64,000 nucleotides of DNA, taken from Candidatus Bathyarchaeota archaeon. GTDB taxonomy: Archaea > Thermoproteota > Bathyarchaeia > Bathyarchaeales > SOJC01. Position numbers and translations under genes: made by a program. This document shows positions 16,799 to 26,267 of this stretch, piece after piece; the first letter of the stretch is position 1; the number at the start of each line of letters is the position of its first letter. The stretch is from NCBI GenBank assembly GCA_026014805.1, contig JAOZHR010000025.1, forward strand, positions 28,585 to 92,584, written 5' to 3'. The notes beneath the pieces are model-generated. The model searched no databases. It was not told the DNA's origin and saw only the letters and a list, made by a program, of their open reading frames with translations.

Positions 16799-18883
16799 AT
16801 GGCTACGATTGAAAAAATCAAGAAAAGAGACGGTAGAATAGTTGAATTCAACTCCAACAAGATCGCTGAAGCAATTTGGAAAACTGCGAAGGCTGTTGGA
16901 GTGAAAGATAAGCCACTTACTGTGAATCTTGCTGAGCAAGTTGTAAGCCAGTTAGAGAAGCAACTCGAACCAAATCAGATGCCCACCGTGGAGCAAGTTC
17001 AAGATCTTGTGGAAAAAACACTTATAGAGAACGGGCAAGCCAGCATGGCGAAGGCGTATATTCTTTATCGACAGAAACGAGCTAAGATAAGGAGAACGAA
17101 GGCTCTACTGGGTGTCGTCGACGAGCTTAAACTTCCTTTAAACGCGATTCTTGTGCTAGAGCGACGTTATCTTAAAAAAGACGAGAAAGGCAAAGTCGTC
17201 GAATCTACTAATCAAATGTTCAGACGAATCGCTAATAGCTTAGCTGAAGTTGAAAAACAATACGGCAAAAGTGAGGACGAAGTAGCCGATTATGAAAATG
17301 AATTTTACCATATGATGACAAACCTCGAATTCATCCCCAACTCTCCCACGCTCATGAATGCAGGCACAATGTTCAGGCAACTCAGCGCCTGTTTCGTCTT
17401 GCCCATAGACGACTCCATAGAAAGCATATTCGATACGCTGAAAGCGGCTGCTCTAATTCACAAAACTGGAGGGGGAACTGGCTTCTCGTTCTCGCGACTT
17501 AGACCAAGGGGAGATGTTGTCAGAACCACGGGAGGCATAGCCTCAGGAGCAATATCGTTTGCCAAAATATACGACACTGCGACCGAGGTGATGAAACAAG
17601 GTGGTCGACGTAGAGGTGCTAATATGGGCATACTTCTCGTCAACCATCCTGAAATCATGGACTTTATCGTTGCGAAAGAAAAGGAAGGAGTGCTGAGAAA
17701 CTTCAACATTTCTGTGGCTGTTAGTGACAAATTCATGAAGGCAGTTGAAGAAGACAGCGATTTTGATTTAATAAACCCTCGAAATGGTGAAACAGTTGAA
17801 ACCCTAAAGGCGAGAGCAATATGGAACCTCATGATAATGATGGCGTGGAAAAACGGCGAGCCTGGTGTGGTTTTCATAGACACGATAAACAGACACAATC
17901 CGACACCTCGCTTAGGGCAAATCGAATCCACCAACCCCTGTGGTGAACAACCACTTTTGCCTTATGAATCCTGCAATTTGGGAAGCATTGACGTAAGCAA
18001 GTTCGTGTCTGATGAGGGCAAAATAAACTGGAATCGACTAAGGCAAACTATACGATTGGCTGTAAGATTTTTAGATGATGTAGTCGACGCTAATGTTTAC
18101 TTGTTGCCTGAAATAGAAAATGTAACTAAGGGAAACAGGAAAATCGGCCTAGGAGTAATGGGACTTGCCGACATGTTGATTAAAACGGGTATAAGATACG
18201 ACACTAAAGAAGGCCTTCAAACTGGAGAAAAACTCATGAAATTCATAGACACTGAAGCAAAAAAGATGAGTGTAGAGTTAGGTGAAGAGAAGGGAAACTT
18301 TCCAAACTTCCACGAAAGCATTTGGGAAAAACAGTTCAAAACTATGAGAAACGCCACAGTTACAACTATTGCTCCCACTGGTACCATAAGCATAATTGCA
18401 GGTTGCTCGCAGGGAATTGAGCCGCTCTTTGCAATTGTCTACGTTCGCGAAGTTGCCGAAAGCTTAGGAAGAAGTCTTATTGAGGTGAATCCACTGTTCG
18501 AAAGTATAGCTTTGAAAGAGGGATTCTACGACGAGGAACTGATAAAAAAAATCGCGAAAAAAATGTCCATACAAGATGTGGAAGAGATCCCAGAACGTAT
18601 AAGGAGACTCTTTGTGGTGGCTCATGACATGAGCGCAGAGTGGCATGTGCAAATGCAAGCAACTTTCCAGAAGTACACTGATAACGCGGTTTCAAAAACC
18701 ATAAACTTTCCCAACAGAGCTACACCTGACCACATTGACGAAGCTTATTGGCTCGCATACAAATCGGGATGCAAAGGTGTGACCGTTTATCGCCACCGTA
18801 GCCGAGAAAAACAAGTTCTGCGACCTGTTGAAAGCGAGGGAACACTTGCAGATATTAGTTTTGGATGCCCAACTTGCATTTAA
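16799..18883 (+). CDS. nrdJ: Adenosylcobalamin-dependent (class II) ribonucleotide reductase
   Basis: The 694-residue enzyme starts with an ATP-cone regulatory domain (IKKRDGRIVEFNSNKIAEAI to about residue 95). The catalytic barrel shows ACFVLPIDDSIESIFDTL, KTGGGTGFSFSRLRP, the active-site NPCGEQPLLPYESCNLGSID (Cys, Glu and Cys), and PTGTISIIAGCSQGIEPLF. The C-terminal CPTC is the thioredoxin-reducible pair. Absence of a tyrosyl-radical subunit gene and of a glycyl-radical motif point to the B12-dependent class, which works with or without oxygen. TATA-like sequence (AGTTAAAAG) lies near 16757. It overlaps the stop of the arsC-like gene (convergent, 4 nt). Confidence 0.93.
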   Translation: MATIEKIKKRDGRIVEFNSNKIAEAIWKTAKAVGVKDKPLTVNLAEQVVSQLEKQLEPNQMPTVEQVQDLVEKTLIENGQASMAKAYILYRQKRAKIRRTKALLGVVDELKLPLNAILVLERRYLKKDEKGKVVESTNQMFRRIANSLAEVEKQYGKSEDEVADYENEFYHMMTNLEFIPNSPTLMNAGTMFRQLSACFVLPIDDSIESIFDTLKAAALIHKTGGGTGFSFSRLRPRGDVVRTTGGIASGAISFAKIYDTATEVMKQGGRRRGANMGILLVNHPEIMDFIVAKEKEGVLRNFNISVAVSDKFMKAVEEDSDFDLINPRNGETVETLKARAIWNLMIMMAWKNGEPGVVFIDTINRHNPTPRLGQIESTNPCGEQPLLPYESCNLGSIDVSKFVSDEGKINWNRLRQTIRLAVRFLDDVVDANVYLLPEIENVTKGNRKIGLGVMGLADMLIKTGIRYDTKEGLQTGEKLMKFIDTEAKKMSVELGEEKGNFPNFHESIWEKQFKTMRNATVTTIAPTGTISIIAGCSQGIEPLFAIVYVREVAESLGRSLIEVNPLFESIALKEGFYDEELIKKIAKKMSIQDVEEIPERIRRLFVVAHDMSAEWHVQMQATFQKYTDNAVSKTINFPNRATPDHIDEAYWLAYKSGCKGVTVYRHRSREKQVLRPVESEGTLADISFGCPTCI

Positions 18884-19311
18884 GACACACTCTCTTCATC
18901 TGCAAACTTCTTTTGAATCTTGAGGTCTAAAACCAATTCAATAACCTTTCTTTCTATTTCGTCTCTGATTCGCCTAACTTCCTCTATAGGTCTGCCCTTT
19001 GGGTCTTCCAATCCCCAATCAACAACTTTCTTAAGTAGACATGCAGGGCAAAATCCCTTTGCCTCACAACCCATGACAACAACTATGTCAGCGTTTTGAA
19101 GCATTTCAGTGGTTAGAAGTTTAGGCTTGTTCTTAGAGATGCCGATTCCTTTTTCCTGCATTGTTTTGACGATTGAGGAATAGATGTTATTCGAGGGCAT
19201 AGTTCCAGCGCTAAACGCTTTGACTTTTCCTTCACCGTGCAAGTTTGCGAAGGCTTCAGCCATTTGACTTCTGCCCGCATTCTCGACGCAGACAAATAAT
19301 ACTTTGGTCAC
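18880..19311 (-). CDS. arsC: ArsC-like / low-molecular-weight protein tyrosine phosphatase family protein
   Basis: This 143-residue protein begins TKVLFVCVENAGRSQMAEAF: the P-loop Cys-x5-Arg-Ser is the catalytic site of thioredoxin-linked arsenate reductases and low-molecular-weight phosphatases. The Asp-Pro general acid appears in WGLEDPKGRP. Cys residues in MGCEAKGFCPAC could be the resolving cysteines of an arsenate reductase. The role is therefore arsenate reduction or protein dephosphorylation; no arsenic transporter or ArsR regulator is adjacent to decide. It ends against nrdJ with a 4-nt overlap. Confidence 0.8.
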   Translation of the reverse strand: MTKVLFVCVENAGRSQMAEAFANLHGEGKVKAFSAGTMPSNNIYSSIVKTMQEKGIGISKNKPKLLTTEMLQNADIVVVMGCEAKGFCPACLLKKVVDWGLEDPKGRPIEEVRRIRDEIERKVIELVLDLKIQKKFADEESVS

Positions 19312-19445
19312 CTAACTATTCTCCAAAAAATGATCCTATTCAAGTTCGCTCATAGGTCTTTAAAGATGTGAAAGTATACACTAATTACTTTTCACTTGTG
19401 TTTTTAAAGCTCTAAATTCAAAAATTGTTTGCAGACATAATGCAG

Positions 19446-19766
19446 TTAGTGGAGCTTAGCCCAATGGTGTACTTCGACAACAACTCCTACAGCTAAAACA
19501 ACGAGTCCACCGATGATTGACATCAATCCTTGGAGTAACATTCCAACACTCGTTATCGGCATAAGCACGCCGAGAAGAATAAAAATCATACCAACTCCCA
19601 TACAAATTCCGTCTACAAGAGCAGAAAACCGGTGGCTTTTCGTTTCCTCAACCGGGGAAACTCTTTCTAAGGCAGCGTATCCTTCGATAGGTGCCTGAAG
19701 TTGTGTACGGGAGTTTTCTGCGTCCAATTGGAACACCGAGTAAAAATTGATAATTCGTCCTGACAT
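19446..19766 (-). CDS. Small protein with two transmembrane helices
   Basis: This 106-residue protein has a soluble N-terminus (about 50 residues) and two adjacent hydrophobic helices (ICMGVGMIFILLGVLMPI and GLMSIIGGLVVLAVGVVV) with a Gly-rich hairpin between them, ending VEVHHWAKLH. No family is recognised. TATA-like sequence is present upstream. It is divergent from the membrane protein at 19969. Confidence 0.5.
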   Translation of the reverse strand: MSGRIINFYSVFQLDAENSRTQLQAPIEGYAALERVSPVEETKSHRFSALVDGICMGVGMIFILLGVLMPITSVGMLLQGLMSIIGGLVVLAVGVVVEVHHWAKLH

Positions 19767-19968
19767 AATTGATTTACTACCTATCTATCTTTATTTTGAA
19801 TTAATATTGTCAAAAAAGATAAAATGGTAGATCTGTTGTAGTTTATTCGATTTCAAAGGACCTATGCAATCATTGCCCAGCTTATTTCCACTATTAATTT
19901 CGGAATCTAATTTCAAAGTCACAACACTTAATGGCCTTTTCGCTGCCTTAAACTATCAAGGTCACCAT

Positions 19969-20514
19969 ATGGAAACTAATATCAACCCGTCAGCAATAAG
20001 TACAGTTCTAATATTAATGGCGGCAGCCTCTCTTTTCACCATGCTCAGCCTAAGCCAGATGAACTACATAGTTCACGGCGACCTTTACAATTACGGTTTG
20101 CAATTCAGCTACAGATGGGCGATGCCTTACTGGGTTTTATCTGGAATAATTTTCGGTCTGTCTTGGGTGAATATATTTCTGTCAATAATTGTTACGTTGT
20201 ACATTTTTAAGAAAAGTCGAAAATCCACAATAGTTTCTGAAAATGCTCTTCAAGCCAAGAAAATAGAAGAGGCAGTCCAGCTTAGAGAAGAAAAAGAACA
20301 GAGAAAACTCAGCGAATATGTTGAACCACAAAAAGAGAAACCAGAGGCTCTGAAAGAAGAAATTACAGAGGCATCGAGAGAAGAATTTCTCGGAGAAGAA
20401 ATCAAGCAACCTGAAGAAACAATAAAGACGCAGGAAGCACAGACCGATCAACAAGAAACTGAAGAGATATCCATCTCTCTAGAAGATGTTGAACGCCAGC
20501 GATCCGTCCTCTAG
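19969..20514 (+). CDS. Membrane protein with acidic/basic coiled C-terminal tail
   Basis: About 181 residues starting METNINPSAISTVLILMAAA, with AAGGTCACC-like ribosome binding just upstream; an in-frame ATG at 19864 would add 35 residues of poor composition. Two transmembrane segments (ISTVLILMAAASLFTMLSL and YWVLSGIIFGLSWVNIFLSIIVTLYIF) are followed by about 95 cytoplasmic residues rich in Glu, Lys and Gln, predicted coiled or disordered. No enzyme motif is seen. It precedes a rhomboid protease and a coiled-coil membrane protein on the same strand, which may form a membrane cluster. Confidence 0.55.
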   Translation: METNINPSAISTVLILMAAASLFTMLSLSQMNYIVHGDLYNYGLQFSYRWAMPYWVLSGIIFGLSWVNIFLSIIVTLYIFKKSRKSTIVSENALQAKKIEEAVQLREEKEQRKLSEYVEPQKEKPEALKEEITEASREEFLGEEIKQPEETIKTQEAQTDQQETEEISISLEDVERQRSVL

Positions 20515-20570
20515 ACTGGGAACCTAATATAAGGGCAAATTGTCACCAATTCTCTAGGTTTGATGAAAGT

Positions 20571-21212
20571 TTGAAAAAGACAAATTTCCTGATAATCATC
20601 TGCACATTGGTTAGTCTCTTCTATTGGTATGATGTATATTCAAACTTTGCAGAAGAATATCTAGTTTACAGTGGAAGCAGATTGGCACAAGGTGCGTTAT
20701 GGACTCCTGTCACATCTCTTTTTATACATTTTGATCCAATACACCTGATAAGTAACATGGTTTTTCTCTATGTTTTCGGGAGGATAGTCGAAGAAGACGC
20801 AGGTGCAAAACTGACAATGACAGCTTTTCTCGTAGGAGGAGTTGGCTCTCTTATAATTAGCTCATTTTACTATGGATTCAACGTTCCAATGATTGGAGCC
20901 TCTGGAGCCATCTTCACCTTGTCTGCTGCAGCAATGCTTATCAAACCGTTAAAATCGTCATGGCTTTTCTTTTTCATGCCCCTAGGCTTGGTAGCGATTT
21001 TGTTCTTTATTCTTAATGTTCTCGCGGTGAGCATGAACTTAGGTGGGAATGTAGGATACATAGCTCATGTCACAGGTTTCCTCCTAGGGATTCCTTTTGG
21101 CATAGCGTTGAGTAAAGGTAAATGGGCAAAGAACTTAAGCGTTACAATTCTGTTGCTCATTGCCTTCTTGGTTATAATTTATCTAATCCAATTCTTTCTC
21201 AATTTCTTTTGA
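20571..21212 (+). CDS. Rhomboid-family intramembrane serine protease
   Basis: The 213-residue protein is six-helical. The conserved WTPVTSLFIHFDPIHLISNM (loop 1 and helix 2 histidine and Asn), the catalytic serine in IGASGAIFTLSA, and the catalytic histidine in YIAHVTGFLLGIPFG are present. These enzymes cut transmembrane helices within the bilayer. Translation likely begins at TTG 20571; no ATG lies near the conserved N-terminus. Substrates are unknown, though neighbouring single-pass proteins are candidates. Confidence 0.88.
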   Translation: MKKTNFLIIICTLVSLFYWYDVYSNFAEEYLVYSGSRLAQGALWTPVTSLFIHFDPIHLISNMVFLYVFGRIVEEDAGAKLTMTAFLVGGVGSLIISSFYYGFNVPMIGASGAIFTLSAAAMLIKPLKSSWLFFFMPLGLVAILFFILNVLAVSMNLGGNVGYIAHVTGFLLGIPFGIALSKGKWAKNLSVTILLLIAFLVIIYLIQFFLNFF

Positions 21213-21325
21213 GCGACATCTATGTTTCGTAGATGTCGATCACAGCGCGTACGCGTAGCAGTAATAATTATTGTTGCTTCATAACGTTAAATTGTCAAAT
21301 ATGCTAGTTTGTTTAAGGGATAGCG

Positions 21326-22333
21326 TTGACTTCCAAAAAAGCCCTCGCAGTTTGGATACTTATTATATTCGCTTTCTTAGCCATCTTAGGCACATTGCAT
21401 GGGTGGATCTTGTGGCAGGTTGAAGGCGTCAATGTTGTCGCATTTTCTTCATTCTCATTAGAGGTCACTACCTACTTCATCGCAACCCTAACAACCACTT
21501 TCTTTTTCATCGGAGCAGTGTGCTACGTAGTTTTTCGCGGCGAATCGATGGAGTTGCCATTATACCAACTAAGCAAGGATTTTGAGGAACAACTTGATGT
21601 GAAATGTGAGGAAATCAAAACTTCAACCGAGGAGGCTCTAGCAAAGCTTGGGCTGAGAGAATTCCAATTGAAAGAGAGTATGAAAGTCCTGCAGAAGAAG
21701 TTTGGAGAATTGGACAATAAACTGAAAGAAAGCATGGAAACCCACGAAAAAATCCTCAAAGCAACGCAAAAGAAACTCCTGAAAATGGAACATAAAATAA
21801 GCAAAATTCAAACTGCCCAAAAAGAGTTGCCAAAGTTAAGGAAGAAGTTACAAGCCATAGAGATTGTAGAAAAAAACTTGAAAAGCATAAAAGAGATTAT
21901 AGCGAAATTTGATTCTATTCCTGAGCCTTATATAACTAGCACTAACGAAATTCGTGTACTCGAAGGAAAGATATTGAAACCAGGTACAGTTCGACAGCTA
22001 AAGCTGAATGGCATAAAAAAAATCGAAGACTTACTATTGAAGAGCCCTCTCGAAATAGCGCTGACAAAAACTATGACTGAGGGTGAAGCAAAAAGCTTGC
22101 AAAGTATAATGCAATTGTTAATGATCCCAGGAGTTCATCATGAAGATGCGGTGCTTCTCTTAAAAAGTGGAGTAAATTCTAAGCAAGAACTGGCGCTTCA
22201 GGATACTTTTAGTCTTGGCGCCAGAGTAGCAAAGACTGTTGAGCTTTACGTGAAAGAGGGAAAAATCAAAGAAGACGAAAAACCCACTTTGGAAGAAATC
22301 GCTTCATGGATCAGATTGGCAAAAACGCAATGA
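21326..22333 (+). CDS. Membrane protein with coiled coil and helix-hairpin-helix-like C-terminus
   Basis: This 335-residue protein has two N-terminal transmembrane helices (VWILIIFAFLAILGTLHGWIL and VTTYFIATLTTTFFFIGAVCYVV), a long coiled coil (about residues 80-200, heptad-rich KESMKVLQKKFGELDNKL), then two helical repeats (LKPGTVRQLKLNGIKKIEDLLL and LMIPGVHHEDAVLLLKSGV) resembling the helix-hairpin-helix pairs of DUF4332-like domains. TTG 21326 follows AAGGGATA. The arrangement, a membrane anchor holding a possible DNA- or protein-binding head on a stalk, suggests a tethering role; this is inference. Confidence 0.6.
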   Translation: MTSKKALAVWILIIFAFLAILGTLHGWILWQVEGVNVVAFSSFSLEVTTYFIATLTTTFFFIGAVCYVVFRGESMELPLYQLSKDFEEQLDVKCEEIKTSTEEALAKLGLREFQLKESMKVLQKKFGELDNKLKESMETHEKILKATQKKLLKMEHKISKIQTAQKELPKLRKKLQAIEIVEKNLKSIKEIIAKFDSIPEPYITSTNEIRVLEGKILKPGTVRQLKLNGIKKIEDLLLKSPLEIALTKTMTEGEAKSLQSIMQLLMIPGVHHEDAVLLLKSGVNSKQELALQDTFSLGARVAKTVELYVKEGKIKEDEKPTLEEIASWIRLAKTQ

Positions 22334-22342
22334 TTCATGATG

Positions 22343-23073
22343 CTAAATCTTTCTCGCCTCTATGACAACTTGGCTCACTATTCTCTTTGATTTACTGTAA
22401 TCTCCATAAACGTTCTCTACTTTAAACCATGCTTCTTCGAGCAGAAGCAACATGTCCCGTTTGCTTATCATTGCTATGATAGAAGCGTCGCAGACACGTT
22501 TGGTCATTTCACCATTCTTGTAGACCTCAAAAAATAGCAAGACTTCGAGAAGTTGTTCTTGCCAGTTTGGCTGGTAGGAGATGAAACGCATTACTGTTGT
22601 GTCGTTGTATTTTGCTTTGCCGATGAATCTTAAATTATTGCTATAGGTTGCTGACGGCAAGATCAGGTTGAAGGCCAAAAAGCCATTTCTTGACAGGTGT
22701 TTGTTTATTGCTTTTAAGCAAGCAATTTGGCTTTCTTGTTTGGCACAATGCTGGATGGTTGATGAGGAAATATATGCTAGAGGGAACGTTTTATTTAAGT
22801 TAAAGTTTTTCATGTCTGCTTCAAAGAGTTTAATCGTTTTCGCACCGCCTCTGTCTCTTTTTTCAGCTTATTTCTTGCTACTTTCAGCATGTGGAGCGAA
22901 TTATCGATGCCCCAAACTTCTACACGTGCTCTTGCTAATTCTAAGGCTACTCTGGCTGTGCCTACACCTACTTCTAAAGCGTTTCCATACTGCAGTCCTA
23001 ACTCTTTGTAGTAGGGAACATCGTTTTCGCTGGCAAAGAGGCCGTAAAAGCGTGGGGAGGCTTTGTAAGCCAT
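22343..23073 (-). pseudogene. Class I SAM methyltransferase interrupted by a frameshift
   Basis: Two reading frames make one methyltransferase. The upstream part (from ATG 23073) has FYGLFASENDVPYYKELGLQ and motif I ALEVGVGTARVALELA, then runs out of frame. The downstream part (to 22343) has EADMKNFNLNKTFPLAYISS (motif II region) and the C-terminal sheet. Reading across the run of four As on the minus strand (plus 22837-22840), insertion of one A restores VRKTIKLFEADMKNF, a normal family sequence. It may be a real inactivating mutation, a sequencing error in a homopolymer, or a programmed shift. It ends 12 bases from moaE. The acceptor is unknown. Confidence 0.7.
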
Positions 23074-23084
23074 TAGTCTTATCC

Positions 23085-23567
23085 TCAGTGACTGTTTATT
23101 TTGTGTTCTCGTTCGCTGACCCAGTAGGATTTTGTTCTTCCTTCTTTGTTGATTACGTATTCTTTTTTGAAGATGGGGGCCTCTTTTTTGTACCGTTCCA
23201 CCGCTTCCCGCAAGATGGGAAATACTTTATTTCTGTGTGCTCCTGCGACTAGGACATAGACGAGTTCTTCGCTGACTTCAAAGTTGCCGAGTAGGTGATG
23301 GATTTGAACGTCGATTATTCCTTCTTTTTTGTTTAGGTCGTTGCAGATGTTTTCTAGGACCTCGTTGGCTTTTTCTTTGTATGCTTCTAGTTCAAGAGTT
23401 TTGACTTTTTCTTTGTTTTTGGTTTCGCCTCTGACAACGCCGATGAATAGTGCGATGGCGCCTGCTTTGTGGAAGTTTTTGTTTGCTTTTGCGGTTTGAA
23501 TGATGTTTGTGAGTTTTATGGTTCCCTTTTTGTGAACTCCTGTTTTTCTTGTCAAGGGTTTCATCAT
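23085..23567 (-). CDS. moaE: Molybdopterin synthase catalytic subunit MoaE
   Basis: The 160-residue protein has GAIALFIGVVRGETK, LELEAYKEKA, IHHLLGNFEVSEELVYVLVAGAHRNKVF and RYKKEAPIFKKEY with the catalytic lysines. MoaE transfers sulfur from MoaD thiocarboxylate to cyclic pyranopterin monophosphate. An N-terminal extension of about 20 residues precedes the fold. A MoaD-like gene is found at 39195-39485, beside an AOR-family tungstoenzyme that needs pyranopterin. Confidence 0.9.
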   Translation of the reverse strand: MMKPLTRKTGVHKKGTIKLTNIIQTAKANKNFHKAGAIALFIGVVRGETKNKEKVKTLELEAYKEKANEVLENICNDLNKKEGIIDVQIHHLLGNFEVSEELVYVLVAGAHRNKVFPILREAVERYKKEAPIFKKEYVINKEGRTKSYWVSEREHKINSH

Positions 23568-23673
23568 GCTTGTTCACTGTGTTTTGGTTCTTGTAAAGTT
23601 TTGTGGAGTTGGTGTGTGTTTGAGGAACGGGTTATCATGAATTCATATACTTTATTAAGACTTGCTACACTAT

Positions 23674-25263
23674 ATGGTCAGTATTCGAATAAAACCAAGA
23701 ACCCTCCTTCAAGCAGAACACATGCTGAAAAACAAAGGTGAAAAAACAGTGGAAAAAACACAACAAAAAATCAGAAAAAAACAGCTTTCGGTATTCAGAC
23801 AGGTCTACTCCGTTCAAGAGCCATATGCATACGCCGCCATAGTAAAAGATCCCAAAACCCATAAAATCAGCTATAAAGTAATCGAACCAACACTGCTTGA
23901 AGAAGAAGCTGAAATGCTTAAGGAAATAAAAGGCATTTTGATGGAAGAAATCGATGTAAACTTAAAAGAAATTGACACAAGAGAAAAAGCTTCAGAATAT
24001 CTGAAACAAAAAATCCAAGAAGTCATCAAGAATTATCGCCTAAAAATTGCTGAAGAGGCTATAGACAAACTAATGTACTACATTGTACGCGACTTTGTTT
24101 GTTATGGAAAAATTGACCCTTTAATGAAAGACCGCATGGTTGAAGATATTTCTGCAGACGGCGTCAATATTCCGATCTATGTTTGGCATCGCGAATACGA
24201 ATCTCTACCCACCAACATAATTTTCGAAGATGAAAGCGAGTTAAACTCTTTCATTGTGAGATTAGCGTACCTTTCCGGCAAAAGCATCTCCATGGCATCT
24301 CCCATGCTAGACGCGTCTCTTCCAGACGGAAGTCGCATTCAACTAACATATGGAAACGAAATCACCAGACGTGGCTCAACATTTACAATACGACGCTTCC
24401 GTGTCGACCCCCTCACGATTTCGGACCTAATAGGCTTCAACACGTTATCGTCTGGAATGGCTGCCTATTTTTGGTATGCGATAGAAAATAGGGCATCTGT
24501 TCTGGTAGCGGGAGGGGTGGCTTCCGGCAAAACAACTGTTCTTAACTGCCTATCTATGTTTATTAAGCCAGAGTTAAAAATTGTAAGTGTAGAAGACACT
24601 GCTGAACTTAACTTACCTCATGAAAATTGGATACCCTCTATTGTACGAGCGAGTTTTGGATGTGGAGAGGAAGGCCCAGGTGCCATAACATTATTTGATC
24701 TTCTAAAAGCGGCAGTACGTCAGCGTCCCGACTTCATAATCGTAGGTGAAGTGAGAGGTGCAGAAGCATATACATTGTTCCAAGCTATGGCGACAGGTCA
24801 TCTGGGTATGAGCACAATCCACGCTGAGTCGGTGGACTCAGTTGTGCACAGGCTGGAATCTGAGCCCATGAACATACCGAGGTCTCTACTGGCTATGATT
24901 GACGTTGTGACAATCCAGGTAAGGACAGAAATTGATGATAAGCCTGCAAGGCGAACCTCAGCTGTGACCGAGGTTGTTGCTCTTGATCCTGGGACAAAAG
25001 AACTGCTTACGAATGACGTGTTCAAGTGGGACATTAGGAGTGACTCCTTCAAATACACAGGGCGAAGTCATATTTTGGAAAGAAACATGGAAAAAACAGG
25101 AATTAGTGTAGAAGAGATTCGTGGAGAACTGGAAAGAAGAAAAGCTGTTCTGGAGTGGATGGTTCGAAAAAACATACGAAAATACACCGAAGTCGCCAAC
25201 GTTATCCGAGAATACTACGCAAACCCTGATCGAATGTATAGAAAGGCAAGGATGGGCAGCTAA
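23674..25263 (+). CDS. Type IV pilus / type II secretion family ATPase (TadA/FlaI-like)
   Basis: About 529 residues. An N-terminal helical domain (to about residue 150) precedes the VirB11/TadA core: Walker A GGVASGKTT near residue 280, the Asp box VEDTAELNLP, Walker B DFIIVGEVRGAE near residue 352, and the His box TGHLGMSTIHAES. It powers assembly of pilin fibres at the membrane. A TATA box (TTTATTA, 23651-23657) about 20 bases upstream suggests leaderless translation from ATG 23674. It leads an operon with two platform proteins and two pilins. Confidence 0.9.
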   Translation: MVSIRIKPRTLLQAEHMLKNKGEKTVEKTQQKIRKKQLSVFRQVYSVQEPYAYAAIVKDPKTHKISYKVIEPTLLEEEAEMLKEIKGILMEEIDVNLKEIDTREKASEYLKQKIQEVIKNYRLKIAEEAIDKLMYYIVRDFVCYGKIDPLMKDRMVEDISADGVNIPIYVWHREYESLPTNIIFEDESELNSFIVRLAYLSGKSISMASPMLDASLPDGSRIQLTYGNEITRRGSTFTIRRFRVDPLTISDLIGFNTLSSGMAAYFWYAIENRASVLVAGGVASGKTTVLNCLSMFIKPELKIVSVEDTAELNLPHENWIPSIVRASFGCGEEGPGAITLFDLLKAAVRQRPDFIIVGEVRGAEAYTLFQAMATGHLGMSTIHAESVDSVVHRLESEPMNIPRSLLAMIDVVTIQVRTEIDDKPARRTSAVTEVVALDPGTKELLTNDVFKWDIRSDSFKYTGRSHILERNMEKTGISVEEIRGELERRKAVLEWMVRKNIRKYTEVANVIREYYANPDRMYRKARMGS

Positions 25264-26267
25264 TGAGCTTTACTCGTCTTAAGAAGTCAGTAAACCAGAT
25301 ACGCCAACGCATTATGGACAAAATTCGCTTAAAAATTTCTTCGCCCCTAAGTCACTTTGGCCAATCAACGGAGAATATAGAGCAAACAAAGTGGAAGCCT
25401 GAACTTTTCGCTTACCATCTTTTGGGAGAAAGAACAAATCGTTTTTTACCTTTATTCAGAGACATGGTTATTGGTCTGCATAGATCTGGCATGAAGATAA
25501 GTTTTAAGCCCTACGTCAGCCTTACTCTTCTAACTAGCCTAGTAGTTACTGTTTTCACAATGTTTTTTGTTCCTTCAACATTGCATCTTATCCTACAGAT
25601 AGAGTTCTTTCCATCCCTTCTTTTTGGCGTAGGTGGTGGTTTGCTTGCGGGCGCTATAACTATCATTTGCTTTTACATTTATCCTGTTTACCGAGCCGAC
25701 AATATTAAACGAAACTTAGATGATAGCATGTCTTTTGCAACGGGTTATTTGGCAATTCTAGCAGGTGCAGGCATACCGCCTGCCAAAATGTTTCGCGCTC
25801 TCTCAAATATTCCTCAGAGATTGGCTGTCGTTGATGAGTCAAGAATCATCGTTCGAGATGTGGAACTTTTTGGTGCAGACATAATCACTGCTTTAGAGAA
25901 TGCGTCAAGACGCACACCTTCTGAGAGATTTAGAGAATTACTTGAAGGCTTCATAGCAACAATATACTCTGGCGGCAATTTAATGTCTTATTTGTTGGAC
26001 AGATCGCGACAAAACATGAAGCTTAAAAATATTACCTTGCGAAAGTTTTCAGATACTCTTGGAGTGCTTTCGGAATTCTATGTAACATTACTAGTAGCAG
26101 GACCGCTTATTTTCGTTGTGATGCTATCGGTTATGGCTATGCTTGGAGGCGCCGGGTTCGGAATAATGAATCCAACCTTGCTGTTGATGCTTTTAACATA
26201 CATTGTCCTACCTGTTGGCTCAGTCATCTTCATAATAATCTTGGATGCTCTTACGCCACGGTGGTGA
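25263..26267 (+). CDS. T2SS-F/TadB-like pilus platform membrane protein 1
   Basis: The 334-residue protein has a cytoplasmic N-terminus, two helices near residues 80-145 (LTLLTSLVVTVFTMFFV and GVGGGLLAGAITIICFYIYPV), a helical T2SSF domain (YLAILAGAGIPPAKMFRALS) and two C-terminal helices. T2SSF proteins form the membrane platform below the ATPase. Its ATG overlaps the ATPase stop (TAATG), so translation is coupled. Confidence 0.85.
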   Translation: MSFTRLKKSVNQIRQRIMDKIRLKISSPLSHFGQSTENIEQTKWKPELFAYHLLGERTNRFLPLFRDMVIGLHRSGMKISFKPYVSLTLLTSLVVTVFTMFFVPSTLHLILQIEFFPSLLFGVGGGLLAGAITIICFYIYPVYRADNIKRNLDDSMSFATGYLAILAGAGIPPAKMFRALSNIPQRLAVVDESRIIVRDVELFGADIITALENASRRTPSERFRELLEGFIATIYSGGNLMSYLLDRSRQNMKLKNITLRKFSDTLGVLSEFYVTLLVAGPLIFVVMLSVMAMLGGAGFGIMNPTLLLMLLTYIVLPVGSVIFIIILDALTPRW

